Shown here piece after piece: positions 57,666 to 64,000 of a stretch of DNA of 64,000 nt. Numbering within the stretch: the first letter of the stretch is position 1; each line of letters opens with the position of its first letter. The notes under the pieces are model-generated. The model saw only the letters and a program-made list of their open reading frames with translations, did not search any database and had not been told where the DNA came from. The translations under genes were made by a program, and so were the position numbers. The stretch spans positions 28,618,001 through 28,682,000 of the forward strand of contig CM044314.1 of NCBI GenBank assembly GCA_024291935.2. The letters are read 5' to 3'. The DNA is from Okapia johnstoni (lineage: Eukaryota; Chordata; Mammalia; Artiodactyla; Giraffidae).

Positions 57666-60600
57666 CAGTTCAGTTCAGCTCAGTCACTCAGTCGTGTCCA
57701 ACTCTTTGCGACCCCATGAACCGCAGCACGCCAGGCCTCCCTGTCCATCACCAACCCCCGGAGTCTACCCAAACTCATGTCCATCGAATCGGTGATGCTA
57801 TCCAGCCATCTCATCCTCTGTGGTCCCTTTCTCTTCCTGCACCCAAACCTTCCCAGCATCAGGGTCTTTTCCAATGTGTCAACTCTTCGCATCAGGTGGC
57901 CAAAGTATTGGAGTTTCAGCTTCAACATCAGTCCTTCCAATGAACACCCAGGACTGATCTCCTTTAGGATGGACTAGTTGGATCTCCTTTCAGTCCAAGG
58001 GACTCTCAAGTCTTCTCCAACACCACAGTTCAAAAGCATCAATTCTTCGGCGCTCAGCTTTCTTCACAGTCCAACTCTCACATCCATACATGACTACTGG
58101 AAAAACCATAGCCTTGACTAGATGGACCTTTGTTGACAAAGGAACGTCTTTGCTTTTTAATACGCTATCTAGGTTGGTCATAACTTTCCTTCCAAGGAGT
58201 AAGCATCTATTAATTTCATGGCTGCAATCACCATCCGCAGCCCCCAAATATATTGGATTTTGGAGCCCAAAAATATAAAGTCTGACACTGTTTCCTCTGT
58301 TTCCCCATCTATTTCCCATGAAGTGATGGGACGAGATGCCATGATGTTAGTTTTCTGAATGTTGAGCTTTAGGCCAACTTTTTCACTCTCCTCTTTCACT
58401 TTCATCAAGAGGCTCTTTAGTTCCTCTTTACTTTCTGCCATAAAGGTGGTGTCATCTGCATATCTGAGGTTATTGATATTTTTCCCAGCAATCTTGATTC
58501 CAGCTTGTGCTTCTTCCAGCCCAGCATTTCTCATGATGTACTCTGCATATAAGTTAAAAAAGCAGGGTGACAATGTACAGCCTTGACGTACTCCTTTTCC
58601 TATACAGAACCAGTCTGTTGTTCCATGTCCAGTTCTAACTGTTGCTTCCTGACCTGCATACAGGTTTCTCAAGAGACAGGTCAGATGATCTGGTATTCCC
58701 ATCTCTTTCAGAATTTTCCACAGTTTATTGTGATCCACACAGTCAAAGGCTTTGGCATAGTCAATAAAGCAGAAATAGATGTTTTTCTGGAACTCTCTTG
58801 CTTTTTCGATGATCCATCAGATATTGGCAGTTGGATCTCTGGTTCCTCTGCCTTTTCTAAAACCAGCTGGAACATCTGGAAGTTCACAGTTCATGTATTG
58901 CTGAAGCCGGGCTGGAGAATTTTGAGCATTACTTTACTAGCGTGTGAGATGAGTGCAATTGTGCGGTAGTATGATCATTCTTTGACGTTGTCTTTCTTTG
59001 GGGTTGGAATGAAAACTGACCTTTTCCAGTCCTGTGGCCACTGCTGAGTTTTCCAAATTTGCTGGCATATTGAGTGCAGCACTTTCACAGCATCATCTTT
59101 GAGGATTTGAAAGAGCTCAACTGGAATTCCATCACCTCCACTAGCTTTGTTCGTAGTGATGCTTCCTAAGGCCCACTTGACTTCACATTCCAGGATGTCT
59201 GGCTCTAGGTGAGTGATCACACCATCGTGATTATCTGGGTCGTGAAGATCTTTTTTGTACAGTTCTTCTATGTATTCTTGTCACCTCTTCTTAATATCTT
59301 CTGCTTCTGTTAGGTCCATATCATTCCTGTCCTTTATCGAGCCCATCTTTGCATGAAATGTTCCCTTGGTATCTCTAATTTTCTTGAAGAGATCTCTAGT
59401 ATTTCCCATTCTGTTGTTTTCCTCTATTTCTTTGCATTGATCGCTGAGGAAGGCTTTCCTATCTCTCCTTGCTATTCTTTGGAACTCTGCATTCAAATGG
59501 GAATATCTTTCCTTTTCTTCTTTGTTTCTCTTCTTTTCACAGCTATTTGTAAGCCCTCCTCAGACAGCCATTTTGCTTTTTTGCATTTCTTTTCCATGGA
59601 GATGGTCTTGATCCCTGTCTCCTGTACAATGTCACGAACCTCCGTCCATGGTTAATCAGGCACTCTGTCTATCAGATCTAGTCCCTTAAATCTATTTCTC
59701 ACTTCCACTGTATAATCATAAGGGATTTGATTTAGGTGATACCTGAATGGTCTAGTGGTTTTCCCTACTTTCTTCAATTTAAGTCTGAATTTGGCAATAA
59801 GGTGTTCATGATCTTAGCCACAGTCAGCTCCCGGTCTTGTTTATGCTGACTGTATAGAGCTTCTTCATCTTTGGCTGCAAATAATATAATCAGTCTGATT
59901 TTGGTGTTGACCATCTGGTGATGTCCATGCATAGAGTCTTCTCTTGTGTTGTTGGAAGAGGGTGTTTGCTATGCCCAGTGAATTCTCTTGACAGAACTCT
60001 ATTAGCTTTTGTCCTGCTTTATTCTGTACCCCAAGGCCAAATTTGCCTGTTACTCCAGGTGTTTCTTGACTTCCTGCTTTTGCATTCCAGTCCCCTATAA
60101 TGAAAAGGACATCTTTTGGGGGTGTTAGTTCTTCCCTGGTGGTTCAGATGGTAAAGCGTCTGTCTACAATGCGGGAGACCCGGGTTTGATCCCTGGGTCG
60201 GGAAGATCTCCTGGAGAAGGAAATGGCAACCCACTCCAGTACTATTGCCTGGAAATTCCCATGGACGGAGGAGCCTGGTAGGCTACAGTCCATGGGGTCA
60301 CAAAGAGTCAGACACGACTGAGCGACTTCACTTTCACTTTCTAAAAGGTAAAGGACTTGTAGGTCTTCATAGAACCGTTCAAGTTCAGCTTCTTCAGAGT
60401 TACTGGTCGGGGCATAGACTTGGATCACCATGATATTGAATGGTTTGCCTTGGAAACAAACAGAGATCATTCTGCCATTTTTGAGATTGCTTCCAAGTAC
60501 TGCATTTCAGACTCTTTTGTTGACCGTGATGGCTACTCCATCTCTTCTAAGGGATTCCTGCCCACAGTAGTAGATATAATGGTCATCTGAGTTAAATTCA

Positions 60601-61005
60601 CCCATTCCAGTCCATCTTAGTTCGCTGATTCCTAGAATGTTGACATTCACTCTTGCCATCTCTTGTTTTTCCAATTTGCCTTGATTCATGGACCTAACAT
60701 TCCAGGTTCCTATGCAATATTGCTCTTTACAGCATCAGACCTAGCTTCTGTCACCATTCCCATCCACACTGGGTGTTGTTTTTTCTTTGGCTCCATCCCT
60801 AAATTCTTTCTGAAGTTATTTCTCCACTGTTCTCCAGTAGCATATTGGGCGCCTACCGACCTGGAGAGTTCCTCTTTCAGTATCCTATCATTTTGCCTTT
60901 TCATACTGTTCATGGGGTTCTCAAGGCAAGAATACTGAAGTGGTTTGCCATTCCCTTCTCCAGTGGACCACATTCTGTCACAACTCTCCACCATGACCCG
61001 TCCAT
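57666..61005 (-). mobile_element. BovB LINE, near full length (reverse), with nested Bov-tA
   Basis: On the minus strand it runs from its 5' region (start of the endonuclease ORF near 61,005) to the 3' tail at 57,666. Without the 0.2-kb SINE inside it is about 3.1 kb, close to the usual full BovB length. Endonuclease-like pieces are seen (VNVNILGISELRWTGMGEFNSDDHYIYYCG and GKPFNIMVIQVYAPTSN). RT pieces follow with YADDTTFM and the [27 protein letters not shown] tail. Several stops and frameshifts break the ORF, so it is inactive. Confidence 0.93.
60128..60342 (+). mobile_element. Bov-tA SINE nested in the BovB endonuclease region
   Basis: Head cttccctggtggttcagatgg, B box gtttgatccctgggtc, Bov-A body, end gagcgacttcactttcactt. 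Confidence 0.93.
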
Positions 61006-61007
61006 CA

Positions 61008-62690
61008 GTCCAGTTCAGTTGCTTAGTTGTGTTAACTCTTTGTGACTCCATGGACTGTAGCACGCCAGGCTTCTCTGTCCATCACCAACTCCCGAAGCTT
61101 GCTCAAATTCATGTCCATTGAGTCAGTGATGCCATCCAACCATCTCATCCTCTGTCATCCCTTTCTCCTCCTGCCTTCAATCTTCCCAGTATCAGGGTCT
61201 TTTCCAATGAGTCAGTTCTTTGTATCAGGTGGCGAAAGTACTGGAGGTCCAGCTTCAGCATCAGTCCTTCCAATGAATATTCAGGACTGATTTCCTTTAG
61301 GATTGACTGTTTGATCTCCTTGCTGTCCAAGGGACACTCAAGAGTCTTCTCCAGCACCACAGTTCGAAAGCATCAATTCTTTGGCACTCAGCCTTCTTTA
61401 TGGTCTAACTCTCACATCAGTACATGACTACTGGGAAAACCATAGCTTTGACTGTACAGGCTTTTGTTGGCAAACTGTTGTCTCTGCTTTTTAATATGCT
61501 GCCTAGGTTTGTCATGGCTTTTCTTCCAGGGAGCAAGTGTCTTTTAATTTCATGGCTGCAGTCACCATCTGAAACAATTTTGGAGCCCAGGAAAGTAAGA
61601 TCTGTCACTGTTTCCATTTTTCCCCATCTATTTGCCATGAACTGATGGGACCAGATGCCATGATCTTAGTTTTTTGAATGTTGAATTTTACATCAGCTTT
61701 TTCACTCTCCTCTTTCACCATCATCAAAAGGCTATTTAGTTCGTGTTCACTTTCTGCCATTAGAGTGTTATCCTCTGCATATCTGAAGTTATTTATATTT
61801 CTCCCAGCAATCTTGATTCTAGCTTGTGATTCATCCATGAGTGTAATTGTTTGGTAGTTCGAACATTGTTTGGGATTGCTCTTCTTTGGGATTGGAATGA
61901 AAACTGACACTTTCCAGTCTTGAGACCACAGCGGAGTTTTCCAAATTTGCTGACATATTGACTGCAGCACTTTGACAGCATCGTCTTTTAGGATTTTAAA
62001 TAGCTAAGCTGGAAATCCATCACCTCCACTAGCTTTGTTTATAGTAACACTTCCTAAGGCCCACTTGACTTCACACTCCAGGATGTCTGGCTCTCGGTGA
62101 GTGACCACAGCTTCTTCATTCTTTCTGGAGCTAATTCTCTGCTCTTCCCCAGTGGCGAATTAGACACCTTCCAACCTGACAGGCCCATCCTCTGGTGCCT
62201 TATCTTTTTGCCTTTCCATACTGTTCATGTGGTTCTCAAGGCAAGAATACTGGTGAAAGTGAAAGTCGCTCAGTCGTGTCCGACTCTTTGTGACCCAATG
62301 GATTATACAGTCCTTGGAATTTTCCAGGCCAGAATACTGGAGTGGGTAGCCGTTCCCTTCTCCAGGGGATCTTGCCAACCTAGGGATCAAATCCAGGTCT
62401 CCTGCATTGCAGGCAGTCTTCACTAGCTGAGCCACAAGGGAAGACCAAGAATATTGGAGTGAGTAGTCGATCCCTTCTCCAGCAGATCTTCCCAACCCAG
62501 GAATCCAACTAGGGTTTCCTGCATTACAGGCAGGTTCTTTACCAACTAAACTATCAGTGGCTTGCCATTTCCTTCTCCAGTGGACCATGTTTTGTCAGAA
62601 CTCTCCATCACGACCCATCCATCTACCTTGGGTGGCCTTACACGTCATGGCTCATAGCTTCATTGAGCCCTTTTGCCACTACACGGCTGT
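61008..62690 (-). mobile_element. Second BovB LINE (reverse), internally deleted
   Basis: The 3' tail (cagtccagttcagttgctt) starts three bases after the end of the neighbouring BovB. Reading in the element's direction, 5' sequence at 62,690-62,110 passes directly to the pre-RT linker. Near 61,838 it jumps again, from the early RT to the RNLRYADD-like region (here YAEDNTLM). Most of the endonuclease and the first half of the RT are therefore missing, while both ends remain. SINE sequence interrupts it at 62,255-62,560. Confidence 0.88.
62255..62560 (-). mobile_element. Bov-tA SINE sequence nested in the deleted BovB (reverse)
   Basis: A full reverse Bov-tA (gtgaaagtcgctcagtcgtg to gctgagccacaagggaag) is followed by a second partial copy (cagatcttcccaacccagg, accaactaaactatcag). 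Confidence 0.85.
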
Positions 62691-63284
62691 GATCCATGAA
62701 GGGGAAAAGAACTAAATTGTGACTTCCAATTGCCTTAGATTTTAATGTTTTCTTGATTTGAAAAGTACATCCATTCATAAATTTCTGTCATTCTTGTCAT
62801 TTTAAAAATGAGAAAATGAAGTTGAAATATTCACATTTATATTTACTTTTCTCTGTTTTTGTTTTTGTTTTTCTTTCCCCTCCAACGAATAATCTGTGAT
62901 AATTCAACCAGGGCAGGTGAAGTTTTTTTCTATACTATATATGACAAAAGAACTTCACAAATAAATTAATAGTCAAACAGTTGCAAGAAATATCTTTGAA
63001 TTCTTGAGAAGAAATAACACTTATGTTAGCATTATTATTATCTGCATTCAAATGACCAGAAAATTACAAGTATATCATCTAGTAATTAATTCCCCTACTT
63101 GATTTCTCTTTATCAGCAATGAGAACAGCAAGAAGAAGTTACTTGAAACTGTCAACTGAAAAAAATGCAGTGTAAGGGCAGTGCAGGAGATGCCAAAGAG
63201 ACACAGGTATCCAGGGGGAATATCCCTAGGTAAGAGAACCTTGCTAGTCAGACTGGGGCACAGAGTTCAGAGGTACAACTGATT
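62691..63284. other. Nothing recognised
   Basis: AT-rich sequence with no gene or named repeat visible. Confidence 0.4.
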
Positions 63285-63462
63285 GAAACCTGCGCACCTT
63301 AGAGCCCGTGCTCTGTAACAAGAGAAGTCGCTGCAATAAGAAGCCCTCACACCACAACTAGAGAGTAGCCCTTGCTTGCTGCAACTAGAGAAAAGCCCTC
63401 ATAGCAGCAAAAACCCAGCACAGCCAGAAACAAATAAATAAACAAAGCAAAACAAAAAACTT
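63285..63462 (+). mobile_element. CHR-type SINE, 3' part
   Basis: Body blocks cttagagcccgtgctctgtaac, agaagtcgctgcaataagaagccc and gcaactagagaaaagccc, then tail aaacaaataaataaac. The tRNA-like head is missing. Confidence 0.88.
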
Positions 63463-63639
63463 AACCCTTTGTATAGGTGAGTGATGAGTAAGAGTCTTTG
63501 TTCTTTTTGTTTACAAAACTGTCAATTCAGATAGTACACAATTCAGAAAACCATCATTACCTTGGAACCAACAACTTATGGTCTTGTTAGATATTGTTAA
63601 TAATTTAAATATACTATTGCATTTACTTTTTTCTCTCTT

Positions 63640-63775
63640 AATTTTTTAAAAATAGGATAGTTCAATTATAATGTTCTATTAGTTTCAAGTGTACAGCAAA
63701 GTGATTCAGTTATACATGTATCTGTATACCTATTTTTTCTGATTCTTTTCCATTATAGGTTATTACAAGATTCAC
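63640..63775 (-). mobile_element. Bovine-type L1 3' fragment (reverse)
   Basis: ttagtttcaagtgtacagcaaagtgattcagttatac and tattacaagattc are reverse L1 3'-end sequence. Confidence 0.8.
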
Positions 63776-64000
63776 TACACTTACTTTTCATAGTAACGAC
63801 TACTTGAGAGAGTCTGAATACTTGCTGCCCTTCCCAATGATCTAAAATCAGAGTTGAGGGATTCCAATTTAGTCTATATAAAGAATAAGAAACAGACTAG
63901 AAACCTGAATAATGGTAGCTCAAGTGGTTGTAAGATCTCTTTGAGTAGCAAATGACAGATTACCCAAATTGTTGCAGTAAAAACAGAAATGAGTGAATGA
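63776..64000. other. Window end, nothing recognised
   Basis: Unique-looking sequence without a gene or clear repeat. Confidence 0.4.

Overview
The window is mammalian nuclear DNA from a ruminant, almost certainly a bovid. It is packed with the pecoran repeat families BovB (RTE LINE), Bov-tA and Bov-A2 SINEs, tRNA-Glu-derived CHR SINEs and bovine-type L1 3' ends. Its genes have mammalian exon-intron structure. There are no prokaryotic features.

Region 1 (1-21,290, + strand) is the 3' half of FBP2, the muscle fructose-1,6-bisphosphatase. Four coding exons (4 to 7) with canonical splice sites encode the last 197 residues, and a polyadenylation signal follows. The introns hold BovB copies, SINEs, L1 fragments and three antisense retroviral LTRs. 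Exons 1-3 lie upstream of the window. Region 2 (21,300-34,000) is intergenic. It holds a BovB copy split by a solo ERV LTR, a seven-copy 73-bp minisatellite, an MLT1-type LTR and several SINEs.

Region 3 (34,450-40,650) has a decayed retrocopy of CTDNEP1 (+ strand) followed by a cathepsin L-family gene on the minus strand. The cathepsin gene has a GC-box/CCAAT promoter, a non-coding first exon, in-frame coding exons 2-6, exon 8 and a polyadenylation signal. The exon that should carry the catalytic His and Asn (exon 7) is not present between exons 6 and 8. As read here the locus can only make a truncated, inactive peptidase. FBP2 and the cathepsin gene are convergent.

Region 4 (40,650-64,000) has no gene I can name. 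It is a repeat landscape: L1 fragments, a 1.9-kb BovB with an open reverse-transcriptase frame nested inside a Bov-tA, a near full-length BovB next to an internally deleted BovB, a MER5-like DNA transposon, a 107-bp inverted repeat pair, an AT microsatellite, and a GC-rich stretch at 54.9-56.0 kb with unassigned ORFs.

I see no novel multi-gene system. The most notable items are the cathepsin L-like gene lacking its catalytic exon, the CTDNEP1 retropseudogene, a twin-primed BovB with a clear 13-bp target-site duplication, and the minisatellite with alternating variants. Repeat family names and most repeat edges come from recognising sequence by eye, not from a database search.
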